Shown one piece after another: positions 16,525-25,418 of a DNA stretch of 47,470 nt. Where the stretch lies: the NCBI GenBank assembly GCA_964638715.1, contig CAZWZF010000035.1, positions 1-47,470 of the forward strand. The letters run 5' to 3'. The position numbers were made by a program, and so were the translations under genes. How positions within the stretch are numbered: position 1 is the first letter of the stretch; the number at the start of each line of letters is the position of its first letter. A model generated the notes under the pieces. That model did no database searches. It was not told where the DNA came from and saw only the letters and a program-made list of their open reading frames with translations. The DNA comes from JBAXQQ01 sp037131695. GTDB taxonomy: Bacteria > Armatimonadota > Hebobacteria > CAIYQO01.

Positions 16525-18764
16525 TTTATCTTCACTTCCAGCTTTGCCGGATGCATCCAACTGTCCGGCGAATATACATTTACTGTCAACATCTCTTTTT
16601 CAGGAATGACTACTATTTCATAGCTTTGCATTTCTGCTGGTCTTAAAGCGAATTTCATTCGTTCGTAACCATCAATAAAAACAGTTCCAAAGGCGGCATT
16701 TTCGCCGTCATTCCGTAATTTCAATAACAGTTTCACTGGTTCGCCAATTACAGGATTTTCGGTTTTTAATTGCAATGACGCGCGGATATGCGGCGGCAGA
16801 TATTTTCTGTTTTCGTCAATTTGCAGTCCTATATCATCTATCGCAATCTGCTTGAATCCCAACCCGAAAGCGGGTGAATCCGGTGTCAGGGTGAATATGC
16901 CGAAATCCGGGTCGGTAAATCCGGGGTTTTCACTGACCAAGTTGTCTTTATAAACAGCCTTTTCGCCTTTATCCTTGTGCCATTCGTCGCCAATCCATAC
17001 CCCGCCGCTACAGATATTGCGCTCAATGCAGTTGTTTTCCGGGGGAACACCTTTGCCGGCGATGAAATATTTCTCGACATCGGCAATCTCCGGGTAACGT
17101 TCGCTGTATGGCGGCTGCAGGTAATTCATCGCTTCGCAACTTTTTCGCATGGTGTTGTTAACCATATTTTGCCACACCGGATTTTCATCAAGCCCGCGGG
17201 CATCGGGAGCAATGGCGGGATGGCAATCGACGAAGATGTTATTCTCTATCATATAGTCGCGTCCGCCGCCAAGCATAATTCCATACATGCAATCCTGCAG
17301 GATATTATCAACAATATGGGTCCCGCTGACGCAGTCATCCATATATATCGCCATGCTGCCCATGCCGACGCCGCCCATGTGATGAACGAAATTTCGTCGG
17401 ATTACATTGCCGCGGAAAGTATAATCGCGACCGGTGTAAATAGCACCGGCGTCGCCGGTCTCCAGGCAGACGCGGTATATTTCGTTGTTCTCAATGGTAA
17501 AATCATTACCCCAAAAAAGAATGGCGTTATGCGGCGCATCATGAATTAGATTATTGGCGATGCGGATGCCAACACCATTGGTATTAACACCGGCGCAGTA
17601 ACAGCGGCTCCAACGGGCAAAATGGTGGATGTGGTTATTCTGCACTATGTGATTGCACGTGGTAAGGGTCTTGCGGTCGCCGCCGTTAATCTCTATCCCG
17701 CCGTCGCCGGTGCCATAAATATCACAACCCGCAACGGTATGCCCGGTGCCGCCGGTGACAGAAATTGCCCAGTTTCCCATATTGCGGATGGTACAGCCGG
17801 AAATATTCACATCGCTGCCGCCGATAACAGTTATTCCAGTGCCGCGTCCCCCTTCCAGGGTGAGATTGTGAAATTCTACATTGCTGGCGTTATTCAGCGT
17901 GATGAATGAATCGGCCATGCCGGATATCATAATATCCGCGCCATCCAATTTTGCCGGCGGCCAGAAATAGAGAATGCCGCTGGTGGTATCGACATAATAT
18001 TCACCCGGCTGGTTCAACTCTTCCAGCACATTGAGAAAATAGAACCGCTGGCCTTTGTTGTAATAATACAACCCGCCATCCGCCTCAACAACGCCGTTTT
18101 TCGCGTCTAATGTCCTAACATGCTCGTAAGAATTCGCCCAGTCGTATGCCCAATAGCCGTGAACCCAGATATTGTCTGATGGTGCCCAATTTTTTGGCCT
18201 GTCGCCGGCGTAGGTAAACCCGCCGGTCAAATCGCCGGATTCGGTCTTCCACTCGCTGCTCATCGGCTTGGTGTATCCGGTGATGGTGGTGAACTCCCCG
18301 GCGTTCGGCCATTGTGCCACTATCATTGGTTGGTCATTAAAGAATAGTTCCAGGTGCGCGGGTAAAGTTTTCCTGCTGAATCCCCGCGAGGTAAAGGTGC
18401 CAAAATCGGTAATTCCAACCTTTAGCAAATCTACCTGTAGAATGTTTTTCTGTGCTTCGGGAGTCAATCTCGTCAAAATATCCGGGTCCGTTACCGGTGT
18501 GAAATCGCCTGCGCCAATTCGCTGGCCGCCGGTAATGCAGACATTCTCGCCATCGCCAGCACGAAATACAATATTGCAATCTTTTTCATCCAATGCCAAT
18601 GACTCATCAAGGTGATATGTGCCGGCATGCAGAGTCACTATCGCGTTATCATGAGTCAACTTACGCAAGTAATTCCGCGTTCCCTGCAAGGTCGCCAGCG
18701 GAAAAGATTGAGAGCCGCTATTATTATCATCGCCATTCGGCGAAATATGCAATTCTATCGGCAT
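16521..18764 (-). CDS. Right-handed parallel beta-helix protein
   Basis: A 747-aa protein. The N-terminal ISPNGDDNNSGSQSFPLATLQ is the typical opening of beta-helix carbohydrate enzymes. The helix coils are read across about residues 290-560 as repeated N/G/V/I strands: FHNLTLEGGRGTGITVIGG, VNISGCTIRNMGNWAISVTG, IENNEIYRVCLETGDAGAIY and TFRGNVIRRNFVHHMGG. A C-terminal beta-sandwich (about 650-747) follows. Such proteins are often lyases or glycosidases on acidic polysaccharides (polysaccharide lyase-like), or mannuronan epimerases; no specific active site could be assigned. The start is supported by GGAGG. No signal peptide is present. It resembles the second beta-helix protein at 23452 in its opening motif and middle section. 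Confidence 0.85.
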   Translation of the reverse strand: MPIELHISPNGDDNNSGSQSFPLATLQGTRNYLRKLTHDNAIVTLHAGTYHLDESLALDEKDCNIVFRAGDGENVCITGGQRIGAGDFTPVTDPDILTRLTPEAQKNILQVDLLKVGITDFGTFTSRGFSRKTLPAHLELFFNDQPMIVAQWPNAGEFTTITGYTKPMSSEWKTESGDLTGGFTYAGDRPKNWAPSDNIWVHGYWAYDWANSYEHVRTLDAKNGVVEADGGLYYYNKGQRFYFLNVLEELNQPGEYYVDTTSGILYFWPPAKLDGADIMISGMADSFITLNNASNVEFHNLTLEGGRGTGITVIGGSDVNISGCTIRNMGNWAISVTGGTGHTVAGCDIYGTGDGGIEINGGDRKTLTTCNHIVQNNHIHHFARWSRCYCAGVNTNGVGIRIANNLIHDAPHNAILFWGNDFTIENNEIYRVCLETGDAGAIYTGRDYTFRGNVIRRNFVHHMGGVGMGSMAIYMDDCVSGTHIVDNILQDCMYGIMLGGGRDYMIENNIFVDCHPAIAPDARGLDENPVWQNMVNNTMRKSCEAMNYLQPPYSERYPEIADVEKYFIAGKGVPPENNCIERNICSGGVWIGDEWHKDKGEKAVYKDNLVSENPGFTDPDFGIFTLTPDSPAFGLGFKQIAIDDIGLQIDENRKYLPPHIRASLQLKTENPVIGEPVKLLLKLRNDGENAAFGTVFIDGYERMKFALRPAEMQSYEIVVIPEKEMLTVNVYSPDSWMHPAKLEVKIN

Positions 18765-18785
18765 AAAACTGCCTCCAAAAATTAT

Positions 18786-18855
18786 TTAACATCGATGGGC
18801 AGGATGGACAGGATAAGATATTTTCAATCCTGCCTATCCTGCCCATCCATGTTAA
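18786..18855. repeat. Family A compact inverted repeat
   Basis: The arms 18786-18814 and 18827-18855 (core GATGGGCAGGAT against ATCCTGCCTATCCTGCCCATC) are separated by only 12 nt, so they would form a long hairpin. The right arm ends 2 nt before the stop of the URO-D gene. Confidence 0.9.
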
Positions 18856-18857
18856 TT

Positions 18858-19979
18858 TTATTTATGATCAAGTTCACACACTCGCTGGCGGTAATACATG
18901 TAATTTTCAAAACTGACATCATCCGGTACTCCGTGGTCGCAAGTGGGGTAATAACCGCCGCGTTCTACCATGGCGGGCAGGATATATTTCAGATGAGCAT
19001 CGATAGCTTCTTTACCTTCGGCAAGGATGCGTTTGTCGATACCGCCGGACATAACCAGATTCGGATATTGGCGGCCTATCTCTACCACATCGCAACCGCT
19101 GGCGACTTCAAATGGCGACATGCGCGCCAGGCCCAACTCGCTGTAAATGGGGATAGCGGGTCGGCAATCGCCGTCGGTATCTACCTGGTAATATATTTTT
19201 CGCTGCTGACGACTGGTGGCGTTGCTTAGCAGCTGCTGGTAATACGGCAGCAGGAACTCGCGCATGCTATCTGGCGATATCAGCAGTCCATGGTTGTAGC
19301 AGATATCTTCTGCCATGAAAATCTCGTCAATTTCGGTGATTTCCTGCACCCGGCGGATGCCTTCATCCATTAATTCCAGCCAGGTTTTCATGGCGGCGTG
19401 AACTACTTCCGGTTCGTCATACATGATATACATCAGGTCTTCCGGTCCCATCAAGGCGCGCAGGTACATGTAACCGCCCACCAGATTCTGCTGTATCATG
19501 CCACCTACCGCGTATGCGGTATCGCGATGGCGTGTCACCGTCTCCGCCAGGTTTTCCCAACGTTTTTCATTTTTCGGGTCCAAACGTTGCGAAACTTCTT
19601 CCCAATCCGCCATATTGGATACCGCGTGTTTCATGTAAATCGGCATAAATCCGTGGGTGCGGCCGGTGAACACCTGGATGGTTCGTCCGGCGCCGTCCTG
19701 ACGAATTTCATAATCTCCGCGGGATTCCAGCAATTTATCCTCAAAATACGGGATAAACGGCGGCTCGCACCAGCCTAACCCCAACCCGGTGCCAAACATC
19801 CCCTGCGGGTCGTAATTAAACAGGTTCTGCTCCTGCCAGTCATCCGGCAGCCCCTCGCCTTTCCAGCGTTCCAACGCCTCTTCCCAAATGTAAAACTCCT
19901 GCCGGTGCAAATGGTCAACCGGCTTCAATTCATAGGTGGCGCGCATTCGATCGCCAGCCCGCATAATATTTTCAGACAT
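18858..19979 (-). CDS. Uroporphyrinogen decarboxylase-family (URO-D) protein
   Basis: A 373-aa TIM-barrel protein of the URO-D superfamily. It is probably a methyl- or corrinoid-linked paralogue, not the haem enzyme, since it lacks the haem-type N-terminal arginine cluster. Visible parts are the MRAGDRMRATYELKPVDHL opening, DEIFMAEDICYNHGLLISPD (about 240-260), SPFEVASGCDVVEIG, VMSGGIDKRIL and a final YYPTCDHGVPDDVSFENY. In MtaA-type methyltransferases zinc is bound by an HxC pair and a later Cys. Here the region YYQVDTDGD has no HxC, although the later cysteine remains, so zinc chemistry is doubtful. Such genes are numerous beside carbohydrate genes in this kind of genome; the substrate is unknown. 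The start has AAGGAG. Confidence 0.86.
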   Translation of the reverse strand: MSENIMRAGDRMRATYELKPVDHLHRQEFYIWEEALERWKGEGLPDDWQEQNLFNYDPQGMFGTGLGLGWCEPPFIPYFEDKLLESRGDYEIRQDGAGRTIQVFTGRTHGFMPIYMKHAVSNMADWEEVSQRLDPKNEKRWENLAETVTRHRDTAYAVGGMIQQNLVGGYMYLRALMGPEDLMYIMYDEPEVVHAAMKTWLELMDEGIRRVQEITEIDEIFMAEDICYNHGLLISPDSMREFLLPYYQQLLSNATSRQQRKIYYQVDTDGDCRPAIPIYSELGLARMSPFEVASGCDVVEIGRQYPNLVMSGGIDKRILAEGKEAIDAHLKYILPAMVERGGYYPTCDHGVPDDVSFENYMYYRQRVCELDHK

Positions 19980-20208
19980 TGTATTGCTCCTTTTTTCTTT
20001 TTGACATGATTAACATGATTTTTGGCTTTGCCAAATAAATGTAATCAGGAAAAGTGGGATTTTTCATTATATAAAATTCTCCTTGAGGAAAGGCAAATTT
20101 TGCTGCGAGGGCAAGCCAGTGGATCTCACCCCAACGCGCTGTGCAGAATATACTCGCGTCATTAGAGCATGTCAACCCAAAAATGGGGTAATTTTGAAAA
20201 AAATATAA

Positions 20209-20422
20209 TTAACATGGATGGGCAGGATAAGCAGGATGCTTAGAATATTCAGTTCAGCTAATAAAATTCAGTCACAGTTTGGAACTGGGCGGGAGCCCGG
20301 CTCACCCGGCAGTAATTTTCCATTTCATCCTCTTATTACAGGGATAGCCGGGCTCCCGCCCAGTTCCAAACTGAGACTGTATCTTAAGACATATAAATGA
20401 ATTTATCTTACCTATCTATGTT
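20209..20422. repeat. Family A element containing a nested family B element
   Basis: The left arm 20209-20237 (core ACATGGATGGGCAGGATA) faces a decayed right arm (TACCTATCTATGTT, to about 20422). The family B inverted repeat sits between them, suggesting one element inserted into another. Confidence 0.7.
20269..20372. repeat. Family B inverted repeat, copy 1
   Basis: 27-nt perfect arms at 20276-20302 and 20346-20372 (core GGAACTGGGCGGGAGCCCGG). The left 33 nt (20269-20301) are identical to 37398-37430. Confidence 0.92.
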
Positions 20423-20446
20423 TTTTACACAGGCGGGCCGCCTGTT

Positions 20447-21706
20447 TTACTTTTTCCCATTCATTTTTCTGGTTTCATCTATCATGTTTGCCACCAGATA
20501 GTTCCAGTTCATGAAGCCGGGGTTCATTACGCCTATGCCGGTTTCCGGGACGTAATATTCGTGCATGGCGCCGTTTTCTTCGATGTCGCGGCCCAGCAGG
20601 TTTACTATGCGCGCGCAAAGGTCGGCGGCTTCGGTGTGATAGCCGTAGTCATAAAGCCCTTGGAAAATCATGTAGTTAGATATCAGCCATATCGGTCCCA
20701 GCCAGTTTGACGGGTTGCTGGTTCTATCGCAATTATACATCGGTTCGTTTGCCGCCAGGGTGCGCATGCCGTAGTCGCTGCATAACGCCTCGGTATCATA
20801 CAGGTGTTTTTCCACCAGTTCCTGCGCCTGTTGCGGGGTTGCCGCCCCTGCCCATAACGGCATAAAACCGGTCCAAACCCGTATACGCATCGGCAGGCAG
20901 GGCCAGAATACTCCCATGCCGCTGTTGAGCCAGGGAATTTCTTTATCGGTTTGGCACTGCAGGTCTGCGGTATAAAAGAAGCAGTCGCGCTTATCCCAAA
21001 GATATTTCTGCACGGCGTCTGTCAGCGCCGTTTTTTTGGCGCGGCACTGTTCCGCGGCGGCAGCGTCGCCAAATGTATCCCACAGGCGCGACATGGCGTC
21101 AAGTTCTTTTATCATCAGGCAATTGAGATATACCGAAGCGGAACTGTTTTTTGGACGGCCGAATGTGCAGGGGTCGTTATCTACCCCGATGACAGCACCG
21201 CTGCGCCAGAAATAGAGACCGGTGCGGTCATCGTAATATTTCTCATCATACCGGCGCATAAAACGCGCGATATCCGGCATGCGGTCGGCTACCCATTGCG
21301 CGTCGCCGGTTTGCTCAATAACCATATTCACAAATTGCGCGAATACCGGTTTATGCATATTCGGTTCATCGTATTTCTCGATCATATCGGCAAACAGATG
21401 CTCCGCGCCGACATAAAGTGAATGCGGCAACGCGCCACTGGGTAGTTGAAAATCAAGGAAGTTGAGGATATTCCCCTTCATGGCGTTAACCACCGCCGCG
21501 CGGTCAGCATCTGATGCCGATGTCATATCCATAATGCGGAATAACGACACCGACGCGAAAAAGCTGTCCCAGTCCCACATGCACGTTTCGTAACCGCCGC
21601 CAGCGACTATGTACGGCCGATGAAATTTATCCGTCGGCGAGTGTATCATTTTCAGGTAATTAGCCTGCAGGTGATTCATTATCAAATCTGAATATTTCTC
21701 GTTCAT
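20447..21706 (-). CDS. GH63/GH37-like (alpha/alpha)6 glucosidase
   Basis: A 419-aa protein of the MGH1-like/trehalase-like (alpha/alpha)6-barrel class. Recognisable segments are GGGYETCMWDWDSFFASVSL (37-56), GALPHSLYVG, FAQFVNMVIEQTGDAQWV, YDDRTGLYFWRSG, VYLNCLMIKELDAM and NPSNWLGPIWLISNYMIFQG. Members hydrolyse alpha-glucosidic bonds (trehalose, glucosylglycerate, mannosylglycerate or N-glycan glucose) with inversion. The exact substrate cannot be named. The length fits single-domain bacterial forms. The ATG at 21706 has a GGGAG site. No signal peptide. The adjoining FAD-oxidoreductase gene lies upstream on the same strand, 88 nt away, with a REP-like hairpin between them. Confidence 0.84.
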   Translation of the reverse strand: MNEKYSDLIMNHLQANYLKMIHSPTDKFHRPYIVAGGGYETCMWDWDSFFASVSLFRIMDMTSASDADRAAVVNAMKGNILNFLDFQLPSGALPHSLYVGAEHLFADMIEKYDEPNMHKPVFAQFVNMVIEQTGDAQWVADRMPDIARFMRRYDEKYYDDRTGLYFWRSGAVIGVDNDPCTFGRPKNSSASVYLNCLMIKELDAMSRLWDTFGDAAAAEQCRAKKTALTDAVQKYLWDKRDCFFYTADLQCQTDKEIPWLNSGMGVFWPCLPMRIRVWTGFMPLWAGAATPQQAQELVEKHLYDTEALCSDYGMRTLAANEPMYNCDRTSNPSNWLGPIWLISNYMIFQGLYDYGYHTEAADLCARIVNLLGRDIEENGAMHEYYVPETGIGVMNPGFMNWNYLVANMIDETRKMNGKK

Positions 21707-21744
21707 GTTATTAACTCCCGGTTTTTCGCTTTTCTACACAATTT

Positions 21745-21786
21745 GGGACAGACACCATCTTGGCTTCGCCAATCGGTGTCAGTCCC
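21745..21786. repeat. Family F hairpin, copy 1
   Basis: A stem of GGGAC, GACACC and TGGC pairing with GCCA, GGTGTC and GTCCC, with a TTCG loop. It lies 9 nt beyond the FAD-oxidoreductase stop. A second copy is at 45486-45527. The form resembles REP sequences served by RAYT transposases. Confidence 0.88.
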
Positions 21787-21794
21787 TTAGCCGG

Positions 21795-23141
21795 TTATTC
21801 CGGCAGGTCTTCCAGGTAAACGCCGTCTGCTTTCAGTTTGTTTTGCAGCGTCTTAACGTCAACTTGCGCCATATCTATTTTACCATTTAATGCCATGGCG
21901 GCGGCAGTGCCTGTCCCCTGCCCCATTACCATGCAATGGGTCTGCACCCGCACCGATGAATGGGCTTCATGGGTGGATGAAGCGCAGCGACCTACCACGG
22001 CAAGGTTTGGTACCTGGTTGTTTATACACATGCCAAGTGGAATGTGATAGCTCGTTCCCGTTGCCAGCATATTTCTGCTGCCGCGGTCGGTGTAGGTGGT
22101 ATAGCCGGTTCCTTTGGGATCGTGGATATCAACCATCCATACCCCGTGACCAATGGCGTCTTCATGTTTTACGGCGTCCAGCACCATCTGGTGAGTGAGT
22201 TTTTTAATGCCGGTTACCCGGCGGGATTCGCGGATGCCAAGGGAAAAGCCGGTCTGGTTGATTTTAGCATTCTCCATACCGGGGACATTTTCGCGCCAGA
22301 AATCGAGATATTGCACCAAATATTCCCGGGCAAGCGCGGTGAGCCGCGAGAGTTCTTCTTCGTTAAGCGGATTTCCTGCCACCGGCAATACATTCCACAA
22401 CATGTGGTTTGCCGCGCCCCAATGCGTAAATGAGCCGTAAACATTGCCTTCGTTAACCGGCGGCATCTTCCCTTCCCTTTTCAACTCCATCATCTTATCA
22501 ATGGCCATTTTCACTTCGACAGGTTTATTGCGAATAGCGGCTTCGTCGATACCATGCAGCGCGAATATAAGCGTCATTCCCTGTACCAGCCCATCCAGTT
22601 CGCGACCATATTCAAAATTCACACCCGCTTTCGCCGCAACATCACCGTCGCCGGTGGCGTCAATAACGATATCGGCAAGGATGGCGCGGCGACCGGTCTT
22701 GGTATCACACAATACGCCTTTTATCCGGCCTTCCTCAACAATCGGATCGCCAACGGCAAGGTAGCAAAGCGTTTTGACACCCGCTTCATTCAGCATCCGC
22801 TGCCACACAATCCGCATACCTTCAGGGTCAAACCAGTGGGTTTCATGGGCGTGAGGGTAACTCCCGTCCTGGCGAATCCAGTCATGTTTGAATGCCCGCT
22901 GCGCGCTTTCCTCGACCAGGCCATAAATCACCATCTTCTCACGATCGCTGCGATGCCAGCCATTCACCAGCGCATTGGTAGCCATCCCGCCGACGCTGGG
23001 CCATCGCTCGATGAGAGTAACCCGGCAGCCATGCCTTGCCGCGCTGACCGCAGCCGTTACACCTGCGCAACCGCCGCCGCAAACCAGCACATCGCAAACA
23101 TCCAAAACAGGAATCTTCTGACTCGGAACTTGTATATCCAT
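21795..23141 (-). CDS. FAD-dependent oxidoreductase
   Basis: A 448-aa flavoprotein of the FAD_oxidored (PF12831) type. The N-terminal Rossmann fold reads VLVCGGGCAGVTAAVSAARHG (GGGCAG at 22-27) with the ribose-binding acidic residue in LIERW (E46), followed by SVGGMATNALVNGW. The second FAD motif is IVIDATGDGDVAAKAG (about 165-180), and near the C-terminus AVVGRCASSTHEAHSSVRVQ and GQGTGTAAAMAL complete the cofactor site. In glycan-degrading bacteria this family is common beside URO-D, beta-helix and hydrolase genes and may oxidise a sugar or sugar acid; no substrate is proven. The frame opens at 23171, but the ATG at 23141 has a GGGAG site. Soluble and cytoplasmic by appearance. Confidence 0.9.
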   Translation of the reverse strand: MDIQVPSQKIPVLDVCDVLVCGGGCAGVTAAVSAARHGCRVTLIERWPSVGGMATNALVNGWHRSDREKMVIYGLVEESAQRAFKHDWIRQDGSYPHAHETHWFDPEGMRIVWQRMLNEAGVKTLCYLAVGDPIVEEGRIKGVLCDTKTGRRAILADIVIDATGDGDVAAKAGVNFEYGRELDGLVQGMTLIFALHGIDEAAIRNKPVEVKMAIDKMMELKREGKMPPVNEGNVYGSFTHWGAANHMLWNVLPVAGNPLNEEELSRLTALAREYLVQYLDFWRENVPGMENAKINQTGFSLGIRESRRVTGIKKLTHQMVLDAVKHEDAIGHGVWMVDIHDPKGTGYTTYTDRGSRNMLATGTSYHIPLGMCINNQVPNLAVVGRCASSTHEAHSSVRVQTHCMVMGQGTGTAAAMALNGKIDMAQVDVKTLQNKLKADGVYLEDLPE

Positions 23142-23451
23142 CTGAATATCTCCCGGGTAGTATTTTATCATTTATTACACAGAGATACACTGAGGAGGCA
23201 CAGAGATTCACGGAGAATTTTTATTTATTCACTCCATGAAGCTTGTGATAAAATAGACACTTGATTGAAATCGAACTCCCTCTGTCACTGCGGCGACATC
23301 TCCCTCAAGAGGGAGACATAAAAGCCTCCGTGAATCTCCGTGCCTCCTCAGTGAATCTTGTAACAAAAAAATAAAAAGCAGGAAATTGATGATTTGTACC
23401 AGAAAGATGAAACAACAGGTTGTAGTTGATTCCTTTTACAGGAGAACGTGA
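23142..23451. other. Gene-free divergent gap with repeats
   Basis: 310 nt between divergent genes. It holds the family G inverted repeat (23175-23363) and an inner perfect hairpin, TCTCCCTC-AA-GAGGGAGA (23299-23316). The rest is AT-rich; the AGGAGA before 23452 is the ribosome binding site of the next gene. Confidence 0.65.
23175..23363. repeat. Family G inverted repeat (CACAGAGA words)
   Basis: The left arm 23175-23215 (contains ACTGAGGAGGCACAGAGATT) and right arm 23326-23363 (contains CTCCGTGCCTCCTCAGTGA) are imperfect reverse complements. A separate hairpin at 23299-23316 lies between them. Confidence 0.82.
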
Positions 23452-25299
23452 ATGAAACGGAAAGATATTTTTCTGGAAATTAATGGCGATGATGCTGGCG
23501 ATGGTTCGAGACAGCATCCGGTTGCAACGCTGTCGCGGGCAATCGAGTTAAGCCGGCAAGACCGCGGCAACTGCATAGTGGCTGGCGACGGGGTATATTT
23601 TAATACCAATGCCACCCTGACAGCAGCAGATTCCGGCTTGAAAATAATTGCCGTTAAAGGCGCAAAACCAGCATTTTACGGCGGAGTTCAAGTTACAGGC
23701 TGGCGCATAGAAGGCGAATTTTGGGTGGCTGATGTACCAGGGGTAATGAAAGGTATCGTTGATTTTCGCAGTCTGGTGATTAATGAACGATTTGCTCCGC
23801 GAGCACGATATCCCGAGACCGGCGAGATACGCCACGCCAGCGAATTTCCCGTAACCTGGATGAGTTCGACTAAAGGCGGTTGGGAACGAAAACCAACCGA
23901 GGAAGAACTAACCACCCTGAAAGTTATTGATGGCAGCCTGCCGGAAACGATGTCGATAAAAAATGCCGAATTAACCCTGTACCATAGTTGGGACGAAAGC
24001 CTGGTAGGAATAAAAAAATGGGATAAGAAAAAAGGAATCATCACCTTTTCAACGCCATCCGGTCATCCCGCCGGGGCATTTGGCAACTGGATGGAAAAAG
24101 CCCATACTTTTGTAGTCTGGAACATTCGCGAAGGAATGACAAAACCCGGTCAATGGTATCTGGACCGCGATAATGGACAAATTGTATATTGGCCGCTGCC
24201 GGGTGAAAAAATCGATAAAATCACCGCATACGCACCAATGCAAACCACTGTTTTGCAAATTAACGGCACAGAAAATGAACCGGTAAAAGATATTCAGCTA
24301 AAAGGATTAACATTTGGAGTCACCACAACACCGCTATTAGCAGGTGGATTCGGCGCAGGCAATTTTGAAGGCGCCATTGAAGGCAAGTTTGCACATGGGT
24401 TAAAACTTGTTGATGTTGAAATACGCTGGACTGGCGGCCAGGGAATACGCATCGCGAATAGCAATGGAATACGCTGCAATAATTGCATTATTCATGATGT
24501 CGGCGCTGGCGGAATAGTCATTAACAATGGAAATAACGGCGTCATCAAAAAGACATTAATCCATCACAACGGCCTGATTTATCCCAGTGCACTGGCGTTG
24601 CGTGTGGGTGGCAACAAATGGCATGTTCACCACAACACTCTTCATCACACCCCATATTCAGCGATTTGCGCTGGGGGAACCAAATTGATATTTGAAAGCA
24701 ACAGGTTTTACAATGTGATGGAAGAGTTGTCAGACGGCGCGGCAATATATATTTTCGCTGGAAAATCATGTGTGATGCGCGGCAATTATGCCTATAATTT
24801 GCCGGATAAAATCGGTCATGCGTATTACCTGGATGAGCAAAGTGCGGATTCAATAGTCGAAGGAAATGTCGCGACCGGCGGGTCATGGCCTATCCACAAC
24901 CACATGGCATGGAACTGCGTAATCAAAAACAATGTCTGTATAAACGATACCGGAAATATGCGGATAACCTTCCCCAATTGCGACGGCTTTACACTTACCC
25001 GCAACGTCTTTGCCTGCAGCGGCGAATTAATATTCGAGCCATCATACACCGGGGTATCAAAACTGATTAATAACGCCTGCTACAGCAAATCCGGCCAATA
25101 CCGCTTCGCATTCCACGATCGCCTGCCATCACTGGAACGCAATGACGTGCCAACTCCGCTGCTGCCAGTAAACCAGGGGTCGTTAATGGTTGATGTCGGG
25201 TGTGAATGCGACAACGGCAAAATAACATATAAGAATACATATCTGGCAAAGACACTGGGGTTGCGGGAATTGGATGTGTCGAAAGCGGGATGTGGATAA
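23452..25299 (+). CDS. Right-handed parallel beta-helix protein
   Basis: A 615-aa protein opening with FLEINGDDAGDGSRQHPVAT, the same start motif as the protein at 16521-18764. An N-terminal non-helix domain (about 75-250) contains FYGGVQVTGW and GQWYLDRDNGQIVYWPLPGE. From about residue 275 parallel coils follow: IQLKGLTFGVTTTPL, GQGIRIANSNGIRCNNCIIH, GGIVINNGNNGVIKKTLIHH and SVVEGN-like turns, to about 560. Candidate role: polysaccharide lyase or glycosidase on acidic glycans; no catalytic residue can be fixed. A strong AGGAGA site supports the ATG at 23452. No signal peptide. It may be a diverged paralogue of the other beta-helix protein, but the two are far from identical. Confidence 0.85.
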   Translation: MKRKDIFLEINGDDAGDGSRQHPVATLSRAIELSRQDRGNCIVAGDGVYFNTNATLTAADSGLKIIAVKGAKPAFYGGVQVTGWRIEGEFWVADVPGVMKGIVDFRSLVINERFAPRARYPETGEIRHASEFPVTWMSSTKGGWERKPTEEELTTLKVIDGSLPETMSIKNAELTLYHSWDESLVGIKKWDKKKGIITFSTPSGHPAGAFGNWMEKAHTFVVWNIREGMTKPGQWYLDRDNGQIVYWPLPGEKIDKITAYAPMQTTVLQINGTENEPVKDIQLKGLTFGVTTTPLLAGGFGAGNFEGAIEGKFAHGLKLVDVEIRWTGGQGIRIANSNGIRCNNCIIHDVGAGGIVINNGNNGVIKKTLIHHNGLIYPSALALRVGGNKWHVHHNTLHHTPYSAICAGGTKLIFESNRFYNVMEELSDGAAIYIFAGKSCVMRGNYAYNLPDKIGHAYYLDEQSADSIVEGNVATGGSWPIHNHMAWNCVIKNNVCINDTGNMRITFPNCDGFTLTRNVFACSGELIFEPSYTGVSKLINNACYSKSGQYRFAFHDRLPSLERNDVPTPLLPVNQGSLMVDVGCECDNGKITYKNTYLAKTLGLRELDVSKAGCG

Positions 25300-25316
25300 A
25301 TTGCAAAATGCAAATA

Positions 25317-25395
25317 TTTTTTGACATGATTAACATGATTTACAAGATTAATAAATATACAAAATCATGATAATCATGTTAATCATGTCAAAAAA
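25317..25395. repeat. Family C inverted repeat (AACATGATT words)
   Basis: 24-nt perfect arms at 25317-25340 and 25372-25395 (core TGACATGATTAACATGATT), built from 9-nt words. It lies between convergent genes, 18 nt after one stop and 24 nt after the other, so a bidirectional terminator role is possible (T/A tracts at both ends). Confidence 0.88.
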
Positions 25396-25418
25396 TATAT
25401 AAGTTGAATGTGTAATAT

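Larger units (their letters stand above)
19980..20446. other. Gene-free gap with nested repeats
   Basis: 467 nt without a gene. It contains GACATGATTAACATGATT (20004-20021), a TTTGGC/GCCAAA hairpin (20022-20036), and a family A arm (20209-20237) facing a degenerate partner (about 20404-20422). A complete family B hairpin element (20269-20372) lies inside the family A pair. Confidence 0.75.

Noticed and set aside
14473..18855. Possible CRISPR array from repeated ACATGGATGGGCAGGATA words
   Set aside because: Copies are far apart, in both orientations, separated by genes and without regular spacers; no cas gene is present.
22554..23264. Long plus-strand ORF (236 aa) over the FAD-oxidoreductase gene
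   Set aside because: It is antisense to a gene with clear FAD motifs, has no ribosome binding site and contains no recognisable domain; a shadow of GC-rich codon positions.
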